Assembly: GCA_913775095.1 (NCBI GenBank)
Contig: CAJYIW010000026.1
Coordinates: 186,001-250,000, forward strand
Direction: 5' to 3'
Length of the DNA: 64,000 nucleotides
Source of the DNA: an uncultured Siphonobacter sp.
Lineage (GTDB): Bacteria; Bacteroidota; Bacteroidia; Cytophagales; Spirosomataceae
The notes beneath the pieces were generated by a model. The model did no database searches, had not been told where the DNA came from, and saw nothing but the letters and a program-made list of their open reading frames with translations. Below, piece after piece: positions 8,874 to 16,657 of this stretch. The translations under genes and the position numbers were made by a program. The first letter of the stretch is position 1; each line of letters begins with the position of its first letter.

Positions 8874-11162
8874 ATGATACGCTCTTGTCTGCTTAGCCTG
8901 CTGGGCCTGTCGATGCTGTCGGCAACTGCTCAGGAGGTAACCAAAGTAGCCGAACCCGTCGAGTGGGTAAATACGCTCATGGGAACCCAGTCCAAGCATA
9001 GCCTCTCTACTGGTAATACCTATCCGGCCATTGCCCTGCCCTGGGGAATGAACTTCTGGATGCCTCAAACGGGCAAAATGGGAGATGGCTGGGCGTACAC
9101 GTACGATTCGGATAAAATTCGCGGGTTCAAACAAACCCACCAGCCCAGTCCCTGGATTAACGATTACGGTCAGTTTGCCATCATGCCCACTACGGGTAAG
9201 CTTCGTTTCGACCAGGACGAGCGGGCCAGCTGGTTTTCGCATAAATCGGAAGTCGCCAAGCCTTATTATTACAAAGTGTATCTGGCGGATCACGACGTAA
9301 CCACCGAAATTGCTCCTACCGAGCGGGCGGCGGCTTTGCAATTTACCTTCCCGGACAGCAAAGAATCCCGCGTGGTGATTGATGCTCTGGACAAAGGCTC
9401 GTTCGTGAAGATCATTGCTGAAGAGAATAAAATTGTAGGGTACACCACCAAAAACAGCGGTGGGGTTCCTTCCAATTTCAAGAACTACTTTGTGATCCAG
9501 TTTGATCGCCCCTTTGCCAATTCAATGGTCTGGAGCGGCAAAGATGCCGTACCCAACAAGATGCAGGTGCAGGATAATCACGTAGGGGCCGTCGTTGGAT
9601 TTGTTACCAGAAAAGGCGAGAAAGTCTATGCCCGTGTAGCTTCTTCGTTCATCAGTGCAGAACAGGCCGAGCTAAACCTGAAGGAAATCGGTAAGGATGA
9701 CTTTGCTACGGTGAAAGAAAAAGCCCGTAAAATCTGGAATAAGGAGTTAGGACGGCTGAATGTAGAAGGCGGTTCGGTAGACCAGACCCGGACGTTCTAC
9801 TCCTGTCTGTACCGTTCGATGCTCTTTCCCCGCAAGTTTTATGAGCTGGATGCGTCGGGTAAGGTCATGCACTACAGTCCTTACAATGGACAGGTATTAC
9901 CCGGTTATATGTTTACGGATAACGGTTTCTGGGATACGTTCCGGGCCCAGTTTCCTTTCTTTAACCTGATGTACCCCAGCATGAATGCTCACATCATGGA
10001 AGGTCTGGCGAACGCCTATAAAGAAAGCGGGTTCTTACCCGAATGGGCCAGCCCCGGTCACCGCGACTGTATGATCGGCTCGAACTCGGCTTCTTTGATT
10101 GCCGATGCTTACCTGAAAGGTGCTCGTGGCTTTGATATTAATACGCTTTACGAAGGAATCCTGAAAAATACGCAGAATGAAGGTCCCTTGAGTTCCGTGG
10201 GTCGGAAAGGTGTGAAGTATTATAACGAGTTGGGTTACGTTCCCTATGACGTAAAAATCAACGAAAACGCGGCCCGGACACTGGAATATGCTTATGACGA
10301 CTGGACGATTCATCAATTAGCGATCGCTCTGAAACGTCCGCAGGCGGAAATTGATCTGTTTGCCAAACGCAGTCAGAACTACCGCAACCTGTTTGATCCT
10401 GAAACCAAGCTGATGCGGGGTAAGAATAAAGACGGGAAATTCCAGTCGCCCTTCAATCCTTTCAAATGGGGGGATGCCTTCACCGAAGGCAACAGCTGGC
10501 ATTATACCTGGTCCGTTTTCCATGACGTACAGGGACTGGCTGATTTGATGGGTGGTAAAAAAGAATTCGTAAAAATGCTGGATTCCGTCTTCGTCGTTCC
10601 TCCCGTTTTTGACGATTCGTATTACGGTGGGGTTATTCACGAAATCCGCGAAATGCAGATCATGAACATGGGTAACTACGCTCACGGCAACCAGCCCATT
10701 CAGCACATGATTTACCTGTATAACTACGCCGGTGAACCCTGGAAAGCTCAGTACTGGCTGCGGGAAGTGATGGAGCGAATGTACAAGCCTACACCGGATG
10801 GTTACTGCGGTGATGAAGATAACGGGCAGACTTCGGCCTGGTACGTGTTCTCGGCCATGGGATTCTATCCCGTTTGCCCCGGAACGGATCAGTACGTATT
10901 AGGAACACCTTTGTTCAAGAAAACTACGGTTGAGCTGGAAAACGGCAAGAAAGTAGTGATTTCAGCGAGTAATAATAATGAGGATAACCGTTACGTACAA
11001 TCCTTGAATGTAAACGGAAAAGCCTCCTCGAAAAACTGGCTGAGCCATCAGGAACTAATGAAGGGAGCGACTATTAACTTCCAGATGTCCGCCAAGCCCA
11101 ACAAGCAACGCGGCACGACTGATGCCGATGCACCTTACTCGTTCTCCGCGGCTAAGAAGTAG
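8874..11162 (+). CDS. GH92 family alpha-mannosidase, secreted
   Basis: The protein has 762 residues from the ATG at 8874; a TTG one codon earlier is less likely. The signal peptide is MIRSCLLSLLGLSMLSATAQ. The GH92 hallmarks are all present: VNTLMGTQS near the start, GHRDCMIGSNSAS, the proposed acid Glu in FTEGNSWHYTW (about E538), and the base pair of Asp in GDEDNGQTSAWYVF (about D647 and D649). These positions closely parallel the catalytic residues described for the Bacteroides GH92 enzymes. GH92 enzymes are Ca-dependent exo-mannosidases that trim alpha-linked mannose from N-glycans or yeast-type mannan. Linkage specificity cannot be read. The gene stands alone, without a SusCD pair beside it, and ends in a strong hairpin. 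Confidence 0.95.
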   Translation: MIRSCLLSLLGLSMLSATAQEVTKVAEPVEWVNTLMGTQSKHSLSTGNTYPAIALPWGMNFWMPQTGKMGDGWAYTYDSDKIRGFKQTHQPSPWINDYGQFAIMPTTGKLRFDQDERASWFSHKSEVAKPYYYKVYLADHDVTTEIAPTERAAALQFTFPDSKESRVVIDALDKGSFVKIIAEENKIVGYTTKNSGGVPSNFKNYFVIQFDRPFANSMVWSGKDAVPNKMQVQDNHVGAVVGFVTRKGEKVYARVASSFISAEQAELNLKEIGKDDFATVKEKARKIWNKELGRLNVEGGSVDQTRTFYSCLYRSMLFPRKFYELDASGKVMHYSPYNGQVLPGYMFTDNGFWDTFRAQFPFFNLMYPSMNAHIMEGLANAYKESGFLPEWASPGHRDCMIGSNSASLIADAYLKGARGFDINTLYEGILKNTQNEGPLSSVGRKGVKYYNELGYVPYDVKINENAARTLEYAYDDWTIHQLAIALKRPQAEIDLFAKRSQNYRNLFDPETKLMRGKNKDGKFQSPFNPFKWGDAFTEGNSWHYTWSVFHDVQGLADLMGGKKEFVKMLDSVFVVPPVFDDSYYGGVIHEIREMQIMNMGNYAHGNQPIQHMIYLYNYAGEPWKAQYWLREVMERMYKPTPDGYCGDEDNGQTSAWYVFSAMGFYPVCPGTDQYVLGTPLFKKTTVELENGKKVVISASNNNEDNRYVQSLNVNGKASSKNWLSHQELMKGATINFQMSAKPNKQRGTTDADAPYSFSAAKK

Positions 11163-11193
11163 TGGTTGGTTGTTCGTTAAGCGTTGTTAGCAG

Positions 11194-11256
11194 AAATTAA
11201 CCACAGAATCAAGCAATAAGTCAATTGAACTATGCTTGATTCTGTGGTTAATTTTT
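11194..11256 (+). terminator. Long-stem terminator between GH92 and the toxin-antitoxin pair
   Basis: A perfect 22-bp inverted repeat has arms 11194-11215 and 11233-11254 (core TTAACCACAGAATCAAGCA), and the 3' arm ends in a T run. The stem is unusually long and AT-rich for a terminator and could be a relic of a mobile or repeat element. It insulates the downstream pair. Confidence 0.7.
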
Positions 11257-11295
11257 GCCAGAAAAATAGTACATTGCATTAAACGTTAGATACTT

Positions 11296-11544
11296 ATGCA
11301 AACTTTGATGATTGAAGTTCGTAATGATAAAGCAATGGCTTTGCTACGCGATTTGGAGAATTTAGATCTAATAAAAGTTATTGAAGGAGATCATGTAAAG
11401 GTCAATCAGGAAAATAAAGCAGATCATGAGGTTTCTGAATTAAAGCTTTCCCAAAAGCTAAGGGGTAGTATCACTTTAGTAGAAGGTGAACAATTGCAGC
11501 GGGACATTCAGGAAGGAAGAGAAGAATGGAACCGAAATTCTTAA
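11296..11544 (+). CDS. Putative antitoxin of a PIN-domain toxin-antitoxin pair
   Basis: The protein has 82 residues and is charged and hydrophilic. The N-terminus MQTLMIEVRNDKAMALLRDL resembles small Bacteroidota antitoxins that precede PIN-domain toxins. The C-terminal half (EGREEWN) would be the toxin-binding part. The gene overlaps the toxin start by 19 nt, the usual translational coupling of such pairs. The DNA-binding fold is not certain from sequence alone. The identification rests mainly on context. The region is AT-richer than its flanks, consistent with horizontal acquisition. Confidence 0.7.
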   Translation: MQTLMIEVRNDKAMALLRDLENLDLIKVIEGDHVKVNQENKADHEVSELKLSQKLRGSITLVEGEQLQRDIQEGREEWNRNS

Positions 11545-11924
11545 TAGATACAAATGTTATTATCGATTACTTAGCTGGAAAACTTCCAGCTGAGGGCTTA
11601 GATTTTATAGATAAAGTAATTGAAGGTATTCCTGTAATTTCGATAATTAATAAAGTTGAATTGCTGGGTCATAATCATCCCAGTCTTCATCAATGTAAAT
11701 TGTTCGTGGGCGTTTGCCACATTTTAGAGTTAACAGAACAGGTAGTCGATATAACCATTACCATTCGTAAATCAAGAAAAATAAAAATTCCTGATGCTAT
11801 TGTAGCGGCCACAGCCCTTGTTTATGATTTAATAGTAATTACGCACAATGTGTCAGATTTTGAAGGGATAGCTAAGCTTTCTATAATAGATCCTTATCAG
11901 TTAAAAGATATTGACAGGATTTAA
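11526..11924 (+). CDS. PIN-domain ribonuclease toxin (VapC-like)
   Basis: The protein has 132 residues. The PIN acidic residues are in order: Asp in FLIDTNVIIDYL near residue 8, Glu in INKVELLG, Asp in KIPDAIVAATAL, and the final THNVSDF block. These proteins are Mg-dependent endoribonucleases, and VapC relatives often cut tRNA or rRNA. The gene overlaps the preceding small gene by 19 nt, and the two form a toxin-antitoxin module. There is no visible terminator before the convergent rtcB end 49 nt away. The target RNA is unknown. Confidence 0.88.
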   Translation: MEPKFLIDTNVIIDYLAGKLPAEGLDFIDKVIEGIPVISIINKVELLGHNHPSLHQCKLFVGVCHILELTEQVVDITITIRKSRKIKIPDAIVAATALVYDLIVITHNVSDFEGIAKLSIIDPYQLKDIDRI

Positions 11925-11973
11925 GTATAAATCTCAAACCCTGTCAAACAAAAATCAAACGCTCAAACACCTG

Positions 11974-13494
11974 TTAATCCTCCGCTTTTTCCCGGCCATC
12001 CGCCATGCGGACGATTTTAGGGGAAAACTTCGCCAGTACACTTACCAGATCGGTCTGAGCAACCATGACGTGTTCCAGATTTTTGTAAGCCATGGGAGCT
12101 TCATCCAGATCGGCTCCAATGAGCGTAACGCCTGCCTCTTCCAAAGCTTTCTTGACGTCAGACTTTTGAATCGTCTGGATGGCTTTGGTTCTTGACATGA
12201 GTCGCCCTGCTCCGTGTGATGCTGATTGCAGCGAAGCGTCTAATCCTTTGCCACGAACAACGTAACCGGGCTGGGTCATCGAACCGGGAATGATTCCCAA
12301 ATCTTTTTCACCCGCAGGCGTAGCTCCTTTGCGATGGACAATCACTTCCCGACCATCGGCCAGCGTTTCTTTCCAGGCAAAATTGTGGTGATTTTCCACC
12401 ATTACCAAAGGTGACTGATTCAAAGCCCGAGCCATTTTATTATGGATTTCGTGGTGATTAGCCGAAGCATAATCGCCCGCCAGATTCATGGCAATCCAGT
12501 ATTCCTGCCCTTCTTCGGAGTCTAAATCCAGCCAGGCCAGGTGCTGGGCTTCTTTCGGAAGCTTGGTCTTCTGCATGGCCAGTTTGGAGTAATGATTGGC
12601 GATGTTGCCACCAAAACCCCGTGAGCCTGAGTGAGAAAGTAACGCCAGGTATTTTCCAGCGGGAACTAACTCGTCGGAAAGTACTTCCAGCTCACCCCAT
12701 TCCACAAAGTGGTTTCCTGTACCAGAAGTACCTAACTGACGATAGGCCTTATCTCTTAACTCCCGAATAGGCTTGGTCGCCGACCATTCAGGCTTTTCAA
12801 AAAGCGTATCATCAAACTTCTTGCGTGATTCGCTGCCCATGCCAAAGTGCGTATGCTCGTTTAAAAGCGATTTCAGCAAATGGGTTTCGTTCTGAATCAT
12901 GGAGGCGGGTAAGTCGAACACACTCAGACACATCCGGCAGGCAATATCCACACCCACGGCGTAAGGAATCACGGTATTGGCCGTCGTAGCCAGCACGCCG
13001 CCGATGGGCAGGCCATACCCCTGGTGGGCATCGGGCATTAAAGCTCCGGCTTCTGCAATGGGTAACTGCATGGCCGTTTTCATTTGCCGGATTGCTCCTT
13101 CTTCGATATACTCCGCTCCGTACACCTGGTAGGGCAGAGGTTCTTCCCGCAGGATAAACTCACGCGTGGACTGACCAGGGCGGACGGGTAACTCATACAC
13201 GGGCGTGCGAGCGGCTTCTACCGCCAGAATTTCCCGGCCATAATCCGTCAGCGTTACGGGTATCCCGGCGTCTGCCATCTTTTTAACGGCCAGACCGAGG
13301 TTGGTTAATTTATTTTTAGAATACGCAAACTTCTTTGGATTATCGAGTAACTGGGCAAAAAGGGTTATGACTTTATCTTTAGGATAAACGCCATTGGAAA
13401 TCAGACCATTCGATACCCGCAGAAACTGTTTCTGTAATTCGGGAGATTCAATGCCCAGGGCCAGTAACTCGTCCTGAGTAATAAGGGTTTCCAT
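11974..13494 (-). CDS. rtcB: RtcB-family RNA-splicing ligase
   Basis: The protein has 506 residues from the ATG at 13494; a 14-codon upstream extension is open but would begin inside the terminator of the leader. RtcB motifs are seen in order: MPDAHQGYGLPIGGV, the metal-binding VGVDIACRMC, TSGTGNHFVEW, SHSGSRGFG, HHEI and VIVHRKGATPA, with GAGRLMSR containing the His of the guanylation site. RtcB joins 2',3'-cyclic phosphate (or 3'-phosphate) and 5'-OH RNA ends using GTP and Mn. The GVDIACRM segment differs from the GFDINCGV form of E. coli-type RtcB, so this may be a separate subgroup. No rtcA or rtcR is nearby. A structured leader with an intrinsic terminator precedes it, which suggests transcriptional attenuation. 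Confidence 0.93.
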   Translation of the reverse strand: METLITQDELLALGIESPELQKQFLRVSNGLISNGVYPKDKVITLFAQLLDNPKKFAYSKNKLTNLGLAVKKMADAGIPVTLTDYGREILAVEAARTPVYELPVRPGQSTREFILREEPLPYQVYGAEYIEEGAIRQMKTAMQLPIAEAGALMPDAHQGYGLPIGGVLATTANTVIPYAVGVDIACRMCLSVFDLPASMIQNETHLLKSLLNEHTHFGMGSESRKKFDDTLFEKPEWSATKPIRELRDKAYRQLGTSGTGNHFVEWGELEVLSDELVPAGKYLALLSHSGSRGFGGNIANHYSKLAMQKTKLPKEAQHLAWLDLDSEEGQEYWIAMNLAGDYASANHHEIHNKMARALNQSPLVMVENHHNFAWKETLADGREVIVHRKGATPAGEKDLGIIPGSMTQPGYVVRGKGLDASLQSASHGAGRLMSRTKAIQTIQKSDVKKALEEAGVTLIGADLDEAPMAYKNLEHVMVAQTDLVSVLAKFSPKIVRMADGREKAED

Positions 13495-13518
13495 ATGAAT
13501 TTGAGTTGGACATACAAC

Positions 13519-13549
13519 AAAAAAAGCCCGGAACACGCGGTTCCGGGCT
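13519..13549 (-). terminator. Intrinsic terminator in the rtcB leader
   Basis: Read on the minus strand, AGCCCGGAAC (13549-13540), a 5-nt loop and GTTCCGGGCT (13534-13525) form a perfect 10-bp GC-rich stem followed by a run of T. It ends only 25 nt before the rtcB start codon, so it either ends an independent small RNA or controls read-through into rtcB. Confidence 0.85.
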
Positions 13550-13695
13550 ATATAGGGATACTTAGGCCTAAGTCATCCTTGAGTGCTATCTCATTCGCCC
13601 GGAACCATCACGATCCTTCCGTCCAAAATCCGATGCCGGATTTTGACGTAAGCTCATCTCTTGACGGTATGCTGGGGCGAAGTTTTGCATTGCGG
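13519..13695 (-). promoter_or_regulatory. Candidate structured switch/attenuator leader of rtcB
   Basis: On the minus strand the RNA can fold into a long rod. P1 is TTCGCCC/GGGCGAA (13681-13675 with 13600-13594). P2 is ACCGTC/GATGGT (13668-13663 with 13609-13604, one G-U). P3 is a 12-bp hairpin with a GCAT loop and one bulged G (13648-13637 with 13632-13620). Large internal loops separate them (6/3 and 14/10 nt). A small hairpin around ACTTAGGCCTAAGT and then the terminator follow. The P1-side segment GGTTCCGGGC (13606-13597) is the exact complement of the terminator 5' arm GCCCGGAACC (13548-13539), so P1 plus terminator and an alternative antiterminator are mutually exclusive. I do not recognise a known riboswitch class. 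An independent small RNA (for example a 6S-like rod) is the main alternative. Confidence 0.6.
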
Positions 13696-13698
13696 GTG

Positions 13699-13728
13699 CA
13701 AAGATTATATTTTTTATTCAATTCCAAA
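13699..13728 (-). promoter_or_regulatory. Promoter of the rtcB leader RNA
   Basis: On the minus strand TTTG (13728-13725) is followed after 18 nt by AATCTTTG (13706-13699), a 7 of 8 match to TAnnTTTG. The same stretch also contains TATAAT. The predicted start is near 13695. Confidence 0.45.
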
Positions 13729-13795
13729 TTGCTACTTCTCTGATTTTTATGAGTTAATGAAATGTTAACAACTCTCGGGGTTCCCGCACAAATGC

Positions 13796-13803
13796 TATTT
13801 TTG
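13796..13803 (+). promoter_or_regulatory. Possible -7 element abutting the histidine kinase start
   Basis: TATTTTTG matches TAnnTTTG exactly and ends 4 nt before the ATG at 13808. If used, transcription would begin at or next to the start codon, giving a leaderless mRNA. No good -33 element is seen. Confidence 0.35.
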
Positions 13804-13807
13804 TTAC

Positions 13808-15079
13808 ATGTCCAGTCGTACGCTTCGCATTTTCACGGTTTCATCCATCCTGCTGTTGCTGGGACTGGCTCTGGTGCAGTTTTACTGGTTCCGGCAGGCG
13901 TACCAGCTGGAAGATCGCGACTTTGATCAGCGGGTTACTTCGGCTTTGCGGGTGGTATGCCGGCGAATGATCGATTATAACAATCGTCCCAATACCCTTC
14001 CTTTAAAGCCCGTTGAACGCGTATCCGCAAATTACTATACCGTCCAGATCAACGATCAGATGGATCCGTCGGCACTGGAAGTTTTCCTGCAACAGGAATT
14101 TTCCCGGCGGGACCTTAAAGCCAATTTTGAATATGGGATTTACGATTGCGAGCAGCGGCAGATTCAGTACGGCGGGCTGATTTGTCACACAGCAGACTGC
14201 GATGACCGGAAAGCTGTTAAAACCTCTTTTCCTAAAGTAGCGGGGCAGAATTATTACTTCGGCGTTTATTTTCCGGAAAAGCGTACTTATGTTTTTGAAC
14301 AACTGAAGTTATGGACCATTTCTTCGGTGGGGATTCTGCTGGTTATCGCGTTTTTTAGCTATGCTTTGTACGTCATTTTTAAACAAAAACGTTTGTCAGA
14401 GCTTCAGACGGATTTTGTCAATAACCTTACCCACGAATTCAAAACGCCCTTATCGACGATCCTGATTTCCACGGACGTGCTCAGTAAACCCAACCAGCCT
14501 GCCGAGCGACTGGCTAACTACGCCGGAATTATCCGAAAAGAAGCGTTACGACTCAAACAACAGGTAGATACCGTGCTGCAAACGGCTCAGAACCCCAGGC
14601 AGAAACTAAACCTGGAAACGCTCGACGTACATGAAGTTATCCGGGATCTACTGGAGCGTTTTCAACCCCGCATTCAGGAAGAACATATTCAGATTTCGCT
14701 GGAGTTAATGGCTCCGTCGCCGCTCATTCAGGCGGACTCCATGCATTTGACGAATACCTTATATAACCTGCTGGACAATGCCATTAAATATTCCAGACAG
14801 TGTCCCCTCATCCGGATTCGTACGCAGGTAGTGAATCAGCGACTGACGATTGAAATCCAGGACGAGGGGATCGGCATTCCGCAGGAGCATCAGAGCCGGA
14901 TTTTTCATAAATTTTTCAGAGTACCCACGGGAAATGTCCATAATGTCAAAGGGTTTGGACTGGGACTTTATTACGTAAAAGCCATGACTGAGGCCATGGG
15001 CGGGCAGGTAACCATGAGCAGTGAAGAGAACCGAGGCAGTTGTTTTCAGCTGGCTTACCCTGCTATGAATACACGATGA
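13808..15079 (+). CDS. Two-component sensor histidine kinase
   Basis: The protein has 423 residues. A first membrane helix (about residues 7-27) is followed by a periplasmic domain of roughly 140 residues and a second helix near 167-190. The H-box NLTHEFKTPLST puts the phospho-acceptor at H209. The HATPase part has the N-box LYNLLDNAIKYS, G1 DEGIGIP and G2 GFGLGLYYVK. The periplasmic sensor holds a cluster of Cys (YDCEQRQ, LICHTADC), which may bind metal, form disulfides or sense redox state. The response regulator gene starts 15 nt downstream. The signal is unknown. Confidence 0.95.
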   Translation: MSSRTLRIFTVSSILLLLGLALVQFYWFRQAYQLEDRDFDQRVTSALRVVCRRMIDYNNRPNTLPLKPVERVSANYYTVQINDQMDPSALEVFLQQEFSRRDLKANFEYGIYDCEQRQIQYGGLICHTADCDDRKAVKTSFPKVAGQNYYFGVYFPEKRTYVFEQLKLWTISSVGILLVIAFFSYALYVIFKQKRLSELQTDFVNNLTHEFKTPLSTILISTDVLSKPNQPAERLANYAGIIRKEALRLKQQVDTVLQTAQNPRQKLNLETLDVHEVIRDLLERFQPRIQEEHIQISLELMAPSPLIQADSMHLTNTLYNLLDNAIKYSRQCPLIRIRTQVVNQRLTIEIQDEGIGIPQEHQSRIFHKFFRVPTGNVHNVKGFGLGLYYVKAMTEAMGGQVTMSSEENRGSCFQLAYPAMNTR

Positions 15080-15094
15080 CTTTAATACCGATGT

Positions 15095-15772
15095 ATGATT
15101 GACATACTATTAGTGGAAGACGATGAAACGCTGGGTTTTGTGGTAGAGGATAATCTTCTTCAGGAAGGCTACGGAGTGACCCGGGAAAAAGATGGAAAAC
15201 GGGGTTGGGAGGCGTTTAATCAAAAGAGTTATGATGTCTGCTTGCTGGACGTTATGTTGCCGGAAATGGATGGCTTTAGCCTGGCCGAGAAAATTCGATC
15301 GAGTGGAAGTCAGGTGCCGGTTATTTTTCTAACCGCCAAGTCCTTACCGGAAGACCGGATTCGGGGTTTCAAACTGGGAGGGGATGATTATCTAACCAAA
15401 CCCTTCAGCATGGAAGAGTTGATCCTTCGCATTGAAGCCATCCTGCGGCGAATGGATAAAAAGACCGTTTCCGCTCTTCAGGAGCTTTCTCTGGGAAATT
15501 ATCAGCTGGATTTGAAAAATCAGCGACTCACCTACGGAGCTACCTTCATTGATTTGACCACCCGGGAAGCGGGCTTACTTCGCATGCTGGCCGAGCGGCC
15601 TAACGAGATTGTTCCCCGCGAGGAAATCCTGAGTCGGTTGTGGGGGAAAAATGATTACTTCCTCGGCCGCAGTCTTGACGTCTTCATCAGTCGCCTCCGC
15701 AAGTACCTGAGTCAGGACCCAAACCTACGCCTGGTAAGTGTACACGGCGTGGGTTTTCGTTTAGAGTTTTGA
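15095..15772 (+). CDS. OmpR-family response regulator
   Basis: The protein has 225 residues. The receiver domain has the acidic pair in VEDDETLG, the phospho-acceptor D52 in CLLDVMLPEMDGF and the conserved Lys in GGDDYLTKPFS. The C-terminal winged helix (about residues 128-225) includes LTTREAGLLRMLAERPNEIV and the recognition helix SLDVFISRLRKYL. It follows the histidine kinase gene by 15 nt and is its presumed partner. Targets are unknown. Neither neighbouring gene is an obvious regulon member. Confidence 0.96.
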   Translation: MIDILLVEDDETLGFVVEDNLLQEGYGVTREKDGKRGWEAFNQKSYDVCLLDVMLPEMDGFSLAEKIRSSGSQVPVIFLTAKSLPEDRIRGFKLGGDDYLTKPFSMEELILRIEAILRRMDKKTVSALQELSLGNYQLDLKNQRLTYGATFIDLTTREAGLLRMLAERPNEIVPREEILSRLWGKNDYFLGRSLDVFISRLRKYLSQDPNLRLVSVHGVGFRLEF

Positions 15773-15898
15773 GTGTAGGGTTTTGAGTTTGTTTTGAGTT
15801 AAAAGTATCCTCTTTTCAACGAAGAGAAATCAGAGTTAAAATAATTAACCCCTAACTCAAAACCCCAAGACTCAAAACCCTAAACCCAAAACTCAAAA
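15767..15898. repeat. Self-complementary short-motif repeats between convergent genes
   Basis: Three copies of TTTTGAGT (15767, 15781, 15792) face three copies of its complement ACTCAAAA (15855, 15870, 15891). The longer segment TAGGGTTTTGAG has a perfect partner CTCAAAACCCTA. The array can fold into a long imperfect hairpin and probably acts as a two-way terminator. The last copy overlaps the stop codon of the minus-strand gene. Confidence 0.75.
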
Positions 15899-16657
15899 CT
15901 TATATGCTAAATCCAGAAAGAAGCAGTTATTCTTGATCGACAAATCGCGGCCCCGGTAAATGTTCAGTAATCCCCGCTGGTAACTAAGCCCAAAGACCAG
16001 AGCATCACTTCCCGACAGGGCATACTCCCCGCCACCCGCCAGCAGCAGATTGAAATCACCAAAGCCAAAAGCCCGGGTTCTGTCCTGCGACTCATTATAA
16101 ATGTATAAAGCATTAATAGGAGCATTGATAGGCTTTTCAGCCAGCTTAATGTCTGCTACCCCACCAAATTGCATGAAAAGCCGCATGCGGTCGGCGACCT
16201 CATTCGTTAGTAATTTGAAGGTTAAGGGAATCTGCAGATACTGCAGGTTATACAAGGAAGAAGTGGCCGAGCCCGGTGGAGTCAGGTCTTTTAGGAAACT
16301 GGATGAATTCCTTACATTCACGCCCTTCACGGTATACCATAAGCCCGTACTGAAGGCGTATTTCTCAGAAAAGAAAATATCCGCAATAGGTCCCAGACTC
16401 ATCCGGACGACCGCTCCGTTACTATCAAAAGAGTTATAAATTCCCCGACTTTCCATGCGGCTTCCGCTAATGAAAGGAGACAGTTTAAAGCCCATCTGAA
16501 CGCCAACGGGACGATAGCGAACCATACCTCTGGAAGGGGGATAGGTTTCATTCACTTTTCGGTATTGAGCGGAGGCTGAAAACGAAAGAATAAAGAAAAG
16601 GCCCAACAGGCCATTTTTTTGACTAATTTTGCACGATTTTTTGAAGAACGTTTTCAT
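15893..16657 (-). CDS. Outer-membrane beta-barrel protein (PorT-like family)
   Basis: The protein has 254 residues. The N-terminus has Lys residues and then GLLGLFFILSFSASAQ, a signal peptide. The rest alternates hydrophobic and polar residues, with strand ends such as GFKLSPFISG, FSTGLWYTVKGV, YLQIPLTFKLL and a terminal FFLDLAYKF. The final Phe is typical of outer-membrane barrels. It fits the broad PorT/OMP_b-brl_2 group of Bacteroidota. The function is unknown. Its ATG overlaps the ATG of gldB in the palindrome CATG, so its promoter must lie inside gldB. Confidence 0.75.
   Translation of the reverse strand: MKTFFKKSCKISQKNGLLGLFFILSFSASAQYRKVNETYPPSRGMVRYRPVGVQMGFKLSPFISGSRMESRGIYNSFDSNGAVVRMSLGPIADIFFSEKYAFSTGLWYTVKGVNVRNSSSFLKDLTPPGSATSSLYNLQYLQIPLTFKLLTNEVADRMRLFMQFGGVADIKLAEKPINAPINALYIYNESQDRTRAFGFGDFNLLLAGGGEYALSGSDALVFGLSYQRGLLNIYRGRDLSIKNNCFFLDLAYKF
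16624..16631 (+). promoter_or_regulatory. Predicted -7 element of gldB
   Basis: TAATTTTG is an exact TAnnTTTG match inside the first codons of the divergent barrel gene. A start near 16635 would give a leader of about 20 nt before the gldB ATG at 16656. No clear -33 TTG is seen. Confidence 0.45.

Noticed and set aside
8859-9341. 160-codon open frame antisense to the GH92 start
   Set aside because: It overlaps the GH92 coding region, which is clearly real, and shows no recognisable family.
11194-11256. Terminal inverted repeats of an insertion sequence
   Set aside because: The two arms are only 17 nt apart with no transposase between them. A terminator is simpler.
13519-13695. rtcB leader as a known riboswitch (TPP, SAM, cobalamin, GEMM, ZTP)
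   Set aside because: I looked for their conserved core motifs by eye and saw none. A model-based search is still needed.
15767-15898. CRISPR-like or telomere-like array
   Set aside because: Copies are 8 nt with irregular spacing and both orientations, with no spacers of constant length.
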